Shown here in pieces: positions 15,066-22,322 of a stretch of 34,019 bases of DNA. Made by a program: the position numbers and the translations under genes. Under the pieces are notes generated by a model. The model ran no database searches, was not told the origin of the DNA, and saw only the letters and a program-made list of their open reading frames with translations. Each line of letters begins with the position of its first letter. The first letter of the stretch is position 1. Source of the stretch: Coriobacteriia bacterium (GTDB lineage Bacteria > Actinomycetota > Coriobacteriia > Anaerosomatales > SLCP01); contig JAUVXE010000019.1 of NCBI GenBank assembly GCA_030603745.1, positions 1 to 34,019 on the forward strand, in the 5' to 3' direction.

Positions 15066-16381
15066 TGGGCGGGGCGGCCGCACACCCGCCGGTGGTGCTG
15101 ATCGTCCTCGACGGGATGGGCGACCGTCCGTGGCCCGAGCTCGACGGCTGCACCCCGCTCGAGGCGGCGCACACGCCCACCCTCGACGCGCTCGCCGCCT
15201 CGGGCGCCACCGGCGTGCTGCACCCGCTCGGCCCCGGCCGCGCGCCCGGGACCGAGCTCTCGCACTTCGTCCTCTTCGGTTACCCCGCCGAGGAGTACCC
15301 GGGCCGCGTGGTGTTCGAGGCCGCCGGCTGCGGGCACGTGCTCTCGCCGGACGACGTGGCCCTCCGCGCGCTCTTCAGCCGCGTGCGGCGTGAGGCCGAC
15401 GGCTCGCTCACGCTCACCGAGCACTTCGCCGACATCGACGACGCCGCCTGCCGCGACCTCGCCGCGCTCATGCCGCCGGTCGAGCACGCCGGGCTCACCG
15501 TGCGCCTCGAGTGCACCGGCGACCGCCAGGGCGTGGTCACGGTCAGCGGCGGCGCGAGCACCGAGATCACGGACTGCGACCCGTTCTTCACCGGCCGGCC
15601 GATCGCCGCCATCCGCCCGCTCGCCGCCGCCCAGGACCCCGATGCCGCCACCCGCACGGCGGCCGCGCTCACGGTCTTCCTCGGCCAGGCATACCGGGCG
15701 TTTCGCGCGGCGGAACCGGCCGGCGGTGGCGAGTCGATCTTCCCGCTGCTCAAGTGGACCGGGCGGCGGCGCGACCTTCCCACGTTCACGCAGCGGACCG
15801 GCATGCGCGGCGCCACGGTCGCCTGGGGCACGCTCTTCCGGGGCATCGCGGCCGAGATCGGCCTGGAGTACCGGCCGGTCGCGACGATGTCCGATCCCCG
15901 CTCGGACATCGAGGCCAAACTCGCCGAGGCGACCCGCGCGTTCGCTGCCGGCACGGAGTTCGTCCACGTGCACACCAAGGCGCCCGACGAGGCCGGCCAC
16001 GCCAAGGACCCCTCGCGCAAGCGGGACGTCTTCGCGGCGCTCGACCGCGGGCTCGCCGGCCTGCTCGAACCGGGCGCGCTGCCTGAGGGCGCGATCCTCT
16101 GCATCACGGGAGACCACGGCACGCCGGCCGGGACCGGACTGATCCACTCGGGCGACCCGGTGCCGCTGCTGATCGCGGCGCCCGGGGTCCGCGCCGACCA
16201 CGTCACCACGTTCTCCGAGCTCGCCTGCGCGGCGGGGTCCCTCGGCCACCTGCGGGGGGAAGACCTGATGCCGCTGCTGCTCAACGCGCGGGGCACGACG
16301 CGCTACCTCGGCGCGCGCCTCGGCACGCACACCGGCCTGCACTGGCCGGAGGACTACGCGAGCTTCAGGGTGGGCGACTGA
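15065..16381 (+). CDS. Archaeal-type cofactor-independent phosphoglycerate mutase homologue (ApgM-like)
   Basis: This 438-residue protein of the alkaline phosphatase superfamily has the ApgM layout. The N-terminal metal site VVLIVLDGMGD carries Asp16. An inserted domain spans about residues 80-200. The C-terminal metal sites are HVHTKAPDEAGHAKD and ITGDHGTP. The family interconverts 3- and 2-phosphoglycerate through a phospho-enzyme on Ser in a GSD motif. Here the equivalent stretch reads PGTELSHFVLFGY, so the nucleophile would be Thr63. Thr is used by other superfamily members such as phosphopentomutase and phosphonoacetate hydrolase, and related ApgM-like proteins have been assigned other activities such as homoserine kinase. 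The substrate is therefore uncertain. GAGGGGG precedes the ATG, which overlaps the upstream stop. The 3' end overlaps the convergent PHP gene by 28 nt. Confidence 0.85.
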   Translation: MGGAAAHPPVVLIVLDGMGDRPWPELDGCTPLEAAHTPTLDALAASGATGVLHPLGPGRAPGTELSHFVLFGYPAEEYPGRVVFEAAGCGHVLSPDDVALRALFSRVRREADGSLTLTEHFADIDDAACRDLAALMPPVEHAGLTVRLECTGDRQGVVTVSGGASTEITDCDPFFTGRPIAAIRPLAAAQDPDAATRTAAALTVFLGQAYRAFRAAEPAGGGESIFPLLKWTGRRRDLPTFTQRTGMRGATVAWGTLFRGIAAEIGLEYRPVATMSDPRSDIEAKLAEATRAFAAGTEFVHVHTKAPDEAGHAKDPSRKRDVFAALDRGLAGLLEPGALPEGAILCITGDHGTPAGTGLIHSGDPVPLLIAAPGVRADHVTTFSELACAAGSLGHLRGEDLMPLLLNARGTTRYLGARLGTHTGLHWPEDYASFRVGD

Positions 16382-17094
16382 CCGCGGCACTCGCGGACCG
16401 CGCCGGAGGCGAGCGCCCGGCGCAACGCCTCGAAGGTGAGCTCCCCCATCTCGACCACCGCGTGCCGGGCGCCGATGGCGGCGCATGAGTGCGAGTCGGA
16501 GCAGCTGATGACCGCCGGGCGGCAGCCGTCGAGCCGGGAGCGTGACGCCCGCGGGTCGACGAGGTCGACCGCGGCCACGGCCGGCTCGGTCACGAGCCGC
16601 TCGAAGAGCGGGCGGTCGATGAGGCGGTAGTCGCCGAACGCCCGGTCGGCATGCGCGACCACCGCGAGGCCGCCGAGCGCGTCGATGATCCGGCACACCT
16701 CGGCGGGATCGTGCTCGATGGTGTAGAAGGGGCGCGCCTCCTCGCCGGGAAGGTCCGAGGCCACGCCGAGGATCCCGAGGAGCGCGCCGAAGCGCTGCGC
16801 GTAGGTCGACTGGTCGAAGAGGGCGACGATGTGCGCCTCGTCGTCTCGGTGGGTGATCCGAAGCTCCGCGCCGGGGACGACCAGCAGTTCGCGGCCGGTC
16901 TCGCGCGCCACCTCGCCGGCGGCCGCGATGAGTTCGCCTGCGTACTCCATGCTCAGGTGGTCGGTGGCCGCGTAGACGTCGAGGCCCGCGGCGAGCGCGC
17001 ACTCGACGATCTCACGCGCGGTCGTCTCGCTCCGCCGATGGTGGTCCGCGGAAGCCGGCGTATGGTTATGCAGATCGGCCACGAATGCGGGCAT
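16354..17094 (-). CDS. PHP-domain phosphoesterase-like protein
   Basis: This 246-residue PHP-domain protein is a likely metal-dependent phosphoesterase. The metal ligands appear in order: DLHNH (His9, His11), ATDH (Asp45, His46), GAELRITH, VVAHADR and SCSDSH. Stand-alone PHP proteins include histidinol phosphatase and nucleotide or oligoribonucleotide phosphatases; the substrate here is unknown. The ATG at 17094 (MPAFVADLHNHT) was chosen because the family begins with a strand leading straight into the HxH motif; the Shine-Dalgarno site is weak (GGGACGG). An extended -10 (TGaTACACT) lies about 40 nt upstream. The last 28 nt overlap the ApgM-like gene tail to tail. Confidence 0.88.
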   Translation of the reverse strand: MPAFVADLHNHTPASADHHRRSETTAREIVECALAAGLDVYAATDHLSMEYAGELIAAAGEVARETGRELLVVPGAELRITHRDDEAHIVALFDQSTYAQRFGALLGILGVASDLPGEEARPFYTIEHDPAEVCRIIDALGGLAVVAHADRAFGDYRLIDRPLFERLVTEPAVAAVDLVDPRASRSRLDGCRPAVISCSDSHSCAAIGARHAVVEMGELTFEALRRALASGAVRECRGQSPTLKLA

Positions 17095-17131
17095 GACGAC
17101 CGTCCCGGAACAGGGGATTCTTCGTTGATGT

Positions 17132-17140
17132 AGTGTATCA
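17132..17140 (-). promoter_or_regulatory. Extended -10 promoter for the PHP gene
   Basis: On the minus strand TGaTACACT is an extended -10 match, 38 nt before the ATG at 17094. It has the same form as the tRNA promoters in this window. Confidence 0.5.
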
Positions 17141-17241
17141 CACCGGCTTATGCTACGCATCCCCGGGCGCGCCTCGGCCAGGCCCCCTCAGGCCCCGCGC
17201 CTCTCCACACGGAATCCGCACTCGGGTGCGGGCGGTTGGGC

Positions 17242-17247
17242 TATACT
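17242..17247 (+). promoter_or_regulatory. -10 element for the one-TM protein gene
   Basis: TATACT lies 56 nt before the ATG at 17303 in otherwise GC-rich DNA. No convincing -35 is seen. The rest of 17141-17302 shows nothing else I can name. Confidence 0.4.
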
Positions 17248-17302
17248 CGACACCTGGGAGAGAACGACCGGCGCCTGACGGCGCCCCCGAGGGGAGGACG
17301 GG

Positions 17303-17725
17303 ATGGTCGGAGCCGACGAGGCCCTGCGCGACGAAGAAGAGCTCGAGCGGCGACGCCTGCGCTCCTACACCACCCTCGGCACGGTCCTGTTGGCCGTGAT
17401 CGTCATCGTCGTCGTGCTCCTCTTGTGGCGCTCCTGCGTCGCCGAGGAGGGCGGCCAGGTCGCCCGTGGCGGGGGTGGCGTCGTCGACGTGCTCCCCGAC
17501 AGCACCGCCGAGCCGGGAGACATCGCCGTGTGGCTCATGCCCGGCACGCAGATCGCCGACGTGCTCTCCCGCTACGGACTCGACGACACCCGGTTCGCCG
17601 CGTTCGGCGACGGCACGTACGTGATCTCGATCGAGGGCCGCGACGCCCAGGCGCTCGTCACGCAGATGCGCCGGGACCCCACGCTCTACGACGCGGGCTT
17701 CGTCTACACCGAGAACGGCGGCTGA
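17303..17725 (+). CDS. Single-pass membrane protein of unknown function
   Basis: This 140-residue protein has a charged cytoplasmic N-terminus (DEALRDEEELERRRLRS) and one membrane helix at about residues 25-43 (TVLLAVIVIVVVLLLW). A short Gly-rich linker and a C-terminal domain outside the membrane follow (GDIAVWLMPGTQIADVLSRY to the end). The outer domain alternates beta strands and helices and might be a small alpha/beta binding domain, but I recognise no family. GGGGAGG lies 6 nt before the ATG. It converges on pheA, 23 nt away. Confidence 0.75.
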   Translation: MVGADEALRDEEELERRRLRSYTTLGTVLLAVIVIVVVLLLWRSCVAEEGGQVARGGGGVVDVLPDSTAEPGDIAVWLMPGTQIADVLSRYGLDDTRFAAFGDGTYVISIEGRDAQALVTQMRRDPTLYDAGFVYTENGG

Positions 17726-17748
17726 GGGCCGCCCGTCCTCCCCCTGCC

Positions 17749-18573
17749 CTATCGCGCCCTCGGATAGCTGCCGAGGACCTTCACCGCGCGCAGCTTCAGC
17801 CGCAGGCACTCGAGCGCGAGCGCGACCTCCGGGTCGGCGGCGTGCCCCTCGAGGTCAACGAAGAACATGTACTCGCCGAGGAGCCGCTTGGTGGGCCGCG
17901 ACTGGATCTTGGTGAGGTTGATACCGCCATAGGCGAACTCCGAGAGGATCATGAGCAGCGTCCCCGGGCGGTCCTCGTGCATGAAGAGCGCGAGCGTGGT
18001 CTTGTCGTCCCCGGTCCGCTCCGCGATGCGCCGGCCCACCACCACGAAGCGCGTCTTGTTGTCCGGGTAGTCCTGGATGGCCTCGGCGAGGACCGCACCC
18101 CCGTGCAGCTCGGCCGCCAGACGCGTGCCCACCGCCGCCGTACCCGGCTCGGCCACCGCGCGCCGGACCGCGTCGGCGGTCGAGTTCGCGGCCGCGATCT
18201 CGCGCCCGGGCAGGTTCGCCGCGATCCACCGGCGACACTGGGCGGTGGCGTGCGGATGGCTCGCGACCACCCGCACGTCGTCGAGCGTCGCGCCGGGCTC
18301 GGCGATGAGCGCGTGACGGATGTCGAGCACCGTCTCGCGGTGGATGGTGAGGTCGTGGTCGAACGCGAGGGCGTCGAGCGTGGCGTTGACGCTCCCCTCG
18401 ACCGAGTTCTCGATCGGGACGATCCCCGCGTCGGCCTCGTCCCGGTCCACGGCGGCGAAGACCTCGTCGATCGAGGCGCACGGCATCGGCTCGACACCGG
18501 CCACGCCGAGCGAGAGCAGGGCCTCCTCGGTGAAGGTGCCCCTCGGGCCGAGGAACGCGTATCGGGTCATCAT
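17749..18573 (-). CDS. pheA: Prephenate dehydratase
   Basis: This enzyme converts prephenate to phenylpyruvate in phenylalanine synthesis. The 274-residue monofunctional form has a periplasmic-binding-like catalytic domain (YAFLGPRGTFTEEA, IVPIENSVEGSV) with the active-site NKTRF motif at 172-176. A C-terminal ACT regulatory domain starts at about 193. In the ACT domain the phenylalanine-binding motifs usually written GALV and ESRP appear as GTL and QSRP, so feedback control could differ from the textbook enzyme. No chorismate mutase domain is attached. The ATG at 18573 overlaps the stop of the upstream GGDEF gene as ATGA, with GAGAGGA before it, so expression depends on that signalling gene's transcript. 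No other aromatic-pathway gene is nearby. Confidence 0.95.
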   Translation of the reverse strand: MMTRYAFLGPRGTFTEEALLSLGVAGVEPMPCASIDEVFAAVDRDEADAGIVPIENSVEGSVNATLDALAFDHDLTIHRETVLDIRHALIAEPGATLDDVRVVASHPHATAQCRRWIAANLPGREIAAANSTADAVRRAVAEPGTAAVGTRLAAELHGGAVLAEAIQDYPDNKTRFVVVGRRIAERTGDDKTTLALFMHEDRPGTLLMILSEFAYGGINLTKIQSRPTKRLLGEYMFFVDLEGHAADPEVALALECLRLKLRAVKVLGSYPRAR

Positions 18574-20180
18574 CCGTCCTCTCGTACGTGCGGGTCCTCC
18601 CCGGCGGCGGCAGGCGCTGCAGGGCCCGCCGGGGTCTTCAGGGTCTCAGGGCTCGCCGGCGGCGCCGGGTTACGAAGCGGCTGCGGGGAGCGCACGCGGT
18701 TCTTCCCGCCGTGCTTGGCGCTGTAGAGCGCGCCGTCGGCCTGGCGCAGCAGGCTCTCGCGGTCCTGCGCGTGCGCGGGGAAGGTCGCGACGCCCACGCT
18801 CACCGTGAGGCGGGGGCCGCGGGTCCCCTCGGCGTCCTCGAACTCGTGGTGCGCGACGGCCTCGCGGATCTTCTCGGCGACCACGAACGCGCCGGCGGCG
18901 TCTGTCTCGGGCAGCACCACCGAGAACTCCTCCCCGCCGTAGCGCGCGACGAGGTCGACCTCGCGCACCCGAGAGCGGAGCAGGTCGCCGAACTCCGCGA
19001 GCGCACGGTCGCCGGCGATGTGGCCGTGGGTGTCGTTGAAGCGCTTGAAGTCGTCGGCGTCGATCATGAGCAGCGAGACGTCCTTGCGGTAGCGCCGCGC
19101 GCGCTCGATCTCCTCGTCGAGACGGTTCTGCAGGTGCCGGTAGTTGTGGAGACCCGTGAGCTCGTCGGTGATCGCGAGGCGGCGGGTGAGCTTGTAGAGC
19201 TGCGAGTTCTCCACCGCGACCACGAGTTCGCTCGAGACCGCCTGGAGCACGATGCGGTCCTCGTCCGTGAGCTCCTCGAGTGCGTCCGCGGGCGCGCAGA
19301 ACACGACCATCATGTGCTTGTGGTCGAGGACCGACATGCAGGTGAAGTGGGCATCCCCCACGTCGAGCGCGCCCACGCCTCCCGGCGGGACACGGACCGC
19401 GCTCCCGTCCAGGCCGGCCGAGGCGCTGAAGAGCGTCTCGGCCTTGGGCTTGTCGATCACGAACAGGCAGCACGACGGGATGTCGATGACCTTGCGCAGG
19501 ATCTGCAGCACGAGCGGGCCCACCCGGTCGAACTCGAGGCTCGAGTGGATCACCTCGCTGATCTGCGAGACCGCCTGCAGCTCCGAGAGGCGGCGCCTGA
19601 GCTGCTCGGCGAGGTCCTCCCGCTCGGCGGTGGAACGCTCGATCTCGAGCTGGCGGTCACGGTGGCGTGCGGCCGCGAAGGCGGCGATCGAGCCCACGTA
19701 GACGATCGCGACCGCCTTGATCGCGAAGACGAGGTAGGCGGTCCACTCCAGCACCGGGTGGGCGAACGCGTGCGCGACGAGGTAGGTCACGGCCGAGGCG
19801 GCAGCGAGCATCCAGATCTCCCGCCTCCGGATCACGTAGCTGTAGAAGACGGGGAGCGCGAGGAGCGCCGGATAGACGGGGTCCTCGAGCCCGTGCAGCC
19901 CCACGGTCAGCGCGCCGAGGGCGAGCAGATCGAACGGGATCGACCAGATGAGGACCCTCAGGAAGTCGATGTCGCGCACGCGGGCCGCGACGGCGAGCCC
20001 CACGGTGACCACGCTCACGAGCGTGGCGCCCGCGACCGTGAACCAGTTCATGACGTTGTTGGCGTCGTCCGCGCGCGCGACCGCGAGCAGCACCCACGCG
20101 GCCGCCGCGAGGGCCACCCGGCTGGCGGTGTAGACGTGCTCGCTGAGGAGGAGCCCTCGGTATGCGCGGTCAGTGTCCAT
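18570..20180 (-). CDS. Membrane GAF-GGDEF diguanylate cyclase
   Basis: This 536-residue protein has an N-terminal block of about five or six membrane helices (residues about 18-170, for example VALAAAAWVLLAV and AIKAVAIVYVGSIAAFAAA). A coiled coil follows (RQLEIERSTAEREDLAEQL), then a GAF-like domain at about 200-335 (AVSQISEVIHSSLEFDRVG). The C-terminal GGDEF domain has an intact GGEEF at 415-419 and an inhibitory site REVD at 406-409. It should make cyclic di-GMP in response to a membrane or cytosolic signal. A Pro/Ala-rich tail of about 40 residues ends the protein. Its stop overlaps the pheA start (ATGA). The ATG at 20180 has only a weak Shine-Dalgarno site. Confidence 0.92.
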   Translation of the reverse strand: MDTDRAYRGLLLSEHVYTASRVALAAAAWVLLAVARADDANNVMNWFTVAGATLVSVVTVGLAVAARVRDIDFLRVLIWSIPFDLLALGALTVGLHGLEDPVYPALLALPVFYSYVIRRREIWMLAAASAVTYLVAHAFAHPVLEWTAYLVFAIKAVAIVYVGSIAAFAAARHRDRQLEIERSTAEREDLAEQLRRRLSELQAVSQISEVIHSSLEFDRVGPLVLQILRKVIDIPSCCLFVIDKPKAETLFSASAGLDGSAVRVPPGGVGALDVGDAHFTCMSVLDHKHMMVVFCAPADALEELTDEDRIVLQAVSSELVVAVENSQLYKLTRRLAITDELTGLHNYRHLQNRLDEEIERARRYRKDVSLLMIDADDFKRFNDTHGHIAGDRALAEFGDLLRSRVREVDLVARYGGEEFSVVLPETDAAGAFVVAEKIREAVAHHEFEDAEGTRGPRLTVSVGVATFPAHAQDRESLLRQADGALYSAKHGGKNRVRSPQPLRNPAPPASPETLKTPAGPAAPAAAGEDPHVREDG

Positions 20181-20241
20181 CGGAGGATCCGAAGCCTTTC
20201 GACACCGGGCGGATCACTGCACCCGACCTCGTGGGACGCGC

Positions 20242-20247
20242 TATAGT
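20242..20247 (+). promoter_or_regulatory. -10 element for larB-larC
   Basis: TATAGT lies 70 nt upstream of the larB ATG in the 136-nt gap that separates it from the divergent GGDEF gene. No good -35 and no nickel-operator-like palindrome is apparent. Confidence 0.4.
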
Positions 20248-20316
20248 TGCCTCAGAGTATCGCGTGCCCGACCGGGTGTCACGCGCCAGAAGCCAACATC
20301 TACCAGCGAGGTCACG

Positions 20317-21102
20317 ATGCACCCCGACAACCTGCGCCACCTGCTCGAACGGGTCGCCTCCGGCGCCACGCCGGTCGACGCCGCCATCGAGGACCTGCGC
20401 TCGCTCCCCTTCGCCGACCTCGACGACATCAAGATCGACCACCACCGCGCGCTGCGCTGCGGGTTCGCCGAGGTGGTCTTCTGCGAGGGCAAGAGCCCGG
20501 GCCAGGTCCGCTCGGCCGGACGAGAGCTGCTCGAGCATGGCGAGGTGTTCCTCGGCACGCGCGCGAGTGCCTCCCACTACCAGGCGCTCGCCCAGGTCGC
20601 CTCCGACGCGCGCTACTTCGAGGCCGCGCGGCTCATCGTGGTCGACCGGCGCGAGGAGCGTCCCGCCGAGGGCCACATCGTGGTCGCGACCGGCGGTTCG
20701 GCGGACCTCCCCGTGGCCGAGGAGGCCGCCATCTCGGCCGAGGTGATGGGCAACCGGGTCACGCGCCTCTACGACGTGGGCGTCGCCGGCGTGCACCGCC
20801 TCCTCGCCTCGCAAGGCACGCTGCGCGAAGCGCGCGCCATCATCGCCGTCGCCGGGATGGAGGGCGCCCTCCCCTCGGTGCTCACGGGGCTCGTCTCGGT
20901 GCCCGTGGTCGCGGTCCCCACCTCGGTGGGGTACGGCGCGAGCTTCTCGGGCATCGCGGCGCTCCTGGCGATGCTCAACTCGTGCGCCTCCGGGCTCGCG
21001 GTCGTCAACATCGACAACGGGTTCGGGGCCGCCGCGATGGCGAGCCGCATCAACCAGCTCCCCGCCAACGTAGCCGCCGCTGACGGGTGCGAGCGGCCGT
21101 GA
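20317..21102 (+). CDS. larB: LarB, pyridinium-3,5-biscarboxylic acid mononucleotide synthase
   Basis: LarB carboxylates and hydrolyses nicotinic acid adenine dinucleotide in the first step of nickel-pincer nucleotide synthesis, the cofactor of lactate racemase LarA and related enzymes. The 261-residue protein has a helical N-terminal domain and a PurE-like C-terminal domain. The latter is marked by ATGGSADLPVAEEAAISAE, PVVAVPTSVGYGASFSG and NIDNGFGAAAMA, all typical of the family. The ATG at 20317 is preceded by GAGG at 5 nt; the upstream in-frame extension lacks family similarity and was dropped. Its stop overlaps the larC start as GTGA. larA and larE are not in the window. Confidence 0.95.
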   Translation: MHPDNLRHLLERVASGATPVDAAIEDLRSLPFADLDDIKIDHHRALRCGFAEVVFCEGKSPGQVRSAGRELLEHGEVFLGTRASASHYQALAQVASDARYFEAARLIVVDRREERPAEGHIVVATGGSADLPVAEEAAISAEVMGNRVTRLYDVGVAGVHRLLASQGTLREARAIIAVAGMEGALPSVLTGLVSVPVVAVPTSVGYGASFSGIAALLAMLNSCASGLAVVNIDNGFGAAAMASRINQLPANVAAADGCERP

Positions 21103-22322
21103 TCGGCTACCTCGACTGCGCGAGCGGCATCTCCGGCGACAAGTTCCTCGCCGCGCTCGTGGGCGCCGGGGCCTCGGCCGAGGCCGTTCGCGCCGCGGTG
21201 GCGGCGGTCGACCCCGCGTGCGAGATCGTGTTCGCCGAGGTGGTCCGCGGCGGCGTCGCGGGACTCGGGGTGACGGTCTCCTCGGCGGCTGAGCCTCCCT
21301 CGCGCACGTGGCGCGACATCCGTGCGATGATCGAGCGCGCTGAGTTGCCCGGGCCGGTCGCGCGACATGCGCTCGCGGTGTTCGAGCTGCTCGCCGAGGC
21401 CGAGGCACGCGTGCACGGCACGACCCCCGACGAGGTGCACTTCCACGAGGTGGGTGCGATCGACTCGATCGCCGACGTGGTGGGCGCGTGCGCCGCCTTC
21501 GCCGACCTCGGCGTGACGCGACTCGTCTGCTCGACCGTGGCGGTGGGCAGCGGCACGGTGCGGACCGCCCACGGAACGCTGCCCGTTCCCGCGCCGGCGA
21601 CCGCGCTCCTGCTCGAGGGCGTCCCGGTGGCCGCCGGCGAGACGACCGGCGAGGCGACCACCCCCACCGGGGCCGCGCTCGTCCGCGTGCTCGCCCACTC
21701 GTTCGGCCCGCTGCCCGCGATGGTGCCCTCGGCGATCGGCCACGGGGCCGGGACGCGCGAGACCCCCGGCATGCCCAACGTCGCCCGGCTCATCGTGGGC
21801 GACCCGCTCGACGCCCCGGCCGCGACCGGCGCGGACTCGGATGGCGGCCCTGCGCTCGAGCCGGTCACCGAGCTCGTGACCACCGTGGACCACCTCTCGG
21901 CCGAGCACCTCGCCAACGCCGCCGCTCGCCTGCTCGCCGCCGGCGCCCTCGACGTGTGGCAGGCGCCGGTCACCATGAAGAAGGGTCGCGCCGGCGTCGC
22001 GCTCACCGTGCTCGCGCACCCCGGGGCCGAGGAGCGCCTCGCCGCGCTCACCCTCGAGCTCACCGGGTCGCTCGGCGTGCGGGCACGCCGCCAGGTGCGC
22101 TACGTCGCCCCGCGCGCGTGCGCGGAGGTCGACACCTCGCTCGGCCGGGTCCGGGTGAAGGTCGCGGGCGCAGGGGCCGCGCGTCGGGTCCGCGCCGAGT
22201 ACGACGACCTCGCCGCGATCGCGTCGCGCGAGGACCTGCCGGTCGACCGCGTGGCCCGCATCGTGGAGGCCGAGGCCGAGCGGCGGCTCGACGCGGAGCC
22301 GGCCGGCCCCGCGCCCGACTAG
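21099..22322 (+). CDS. larC: LarC, nickel-insertion protein (CTP-dependent cyclometallase)
   Basis: LarC inserts nickel into the pincer nucleotide made by LarB and LarE, using CTP. The 407-residue protein begins VIGYLDCASGISGDKFLAA, matching the family N-terminus, and continues through DEVHFHEVGAIDSIADVVG and the C-terminal domain (MKKGRAGVALTVLAHPG). The GTG at 21099 forms a GTGA overlap with the larB stop; a GTG at 21087 adds only four residues. The gene is one continuous frame, unlike L. plantarum where LarC is made by ribosomal frameshifting between two frames. Its TAG directly abuts the TAG of the convergent glycosylase gene, with no intergenic base. Confidence 0.95.
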   Translation: MIGYLDCASGISGDKFLAALVGAGASAEAVRAAVAAVDPACEIVFAEVVRGGVAGLGVTVSSAAEPPSRTWRDIRAMIERAELPGPVARHALAVFELLAEAEARVHGTTPDEVHFHEVGAIDSIADVVGACAAFADLGVTRLVCSTVAVGSGTVRTAHGTLPVPAPATALLLEGVPVAAGETTGEATTPTGAALVRVLAHSFGPLPAMVPSAIGHGAGTRETPGMPNVARLIVGDPLDAPAATGADSDGGPALEPVTELVTTVDHLSAEHLANAAARLLAAGALDVWQAPVTMKKGRAGVALTVLAHPGAEERLAALTLELTGSLGVRARRQVRYVAPRACAEVDTSLGRVRVKVAGAGAARRVRAEYDDLAAIASREDLPVDRVARIVEAEAERRLDAEPAGPAPD

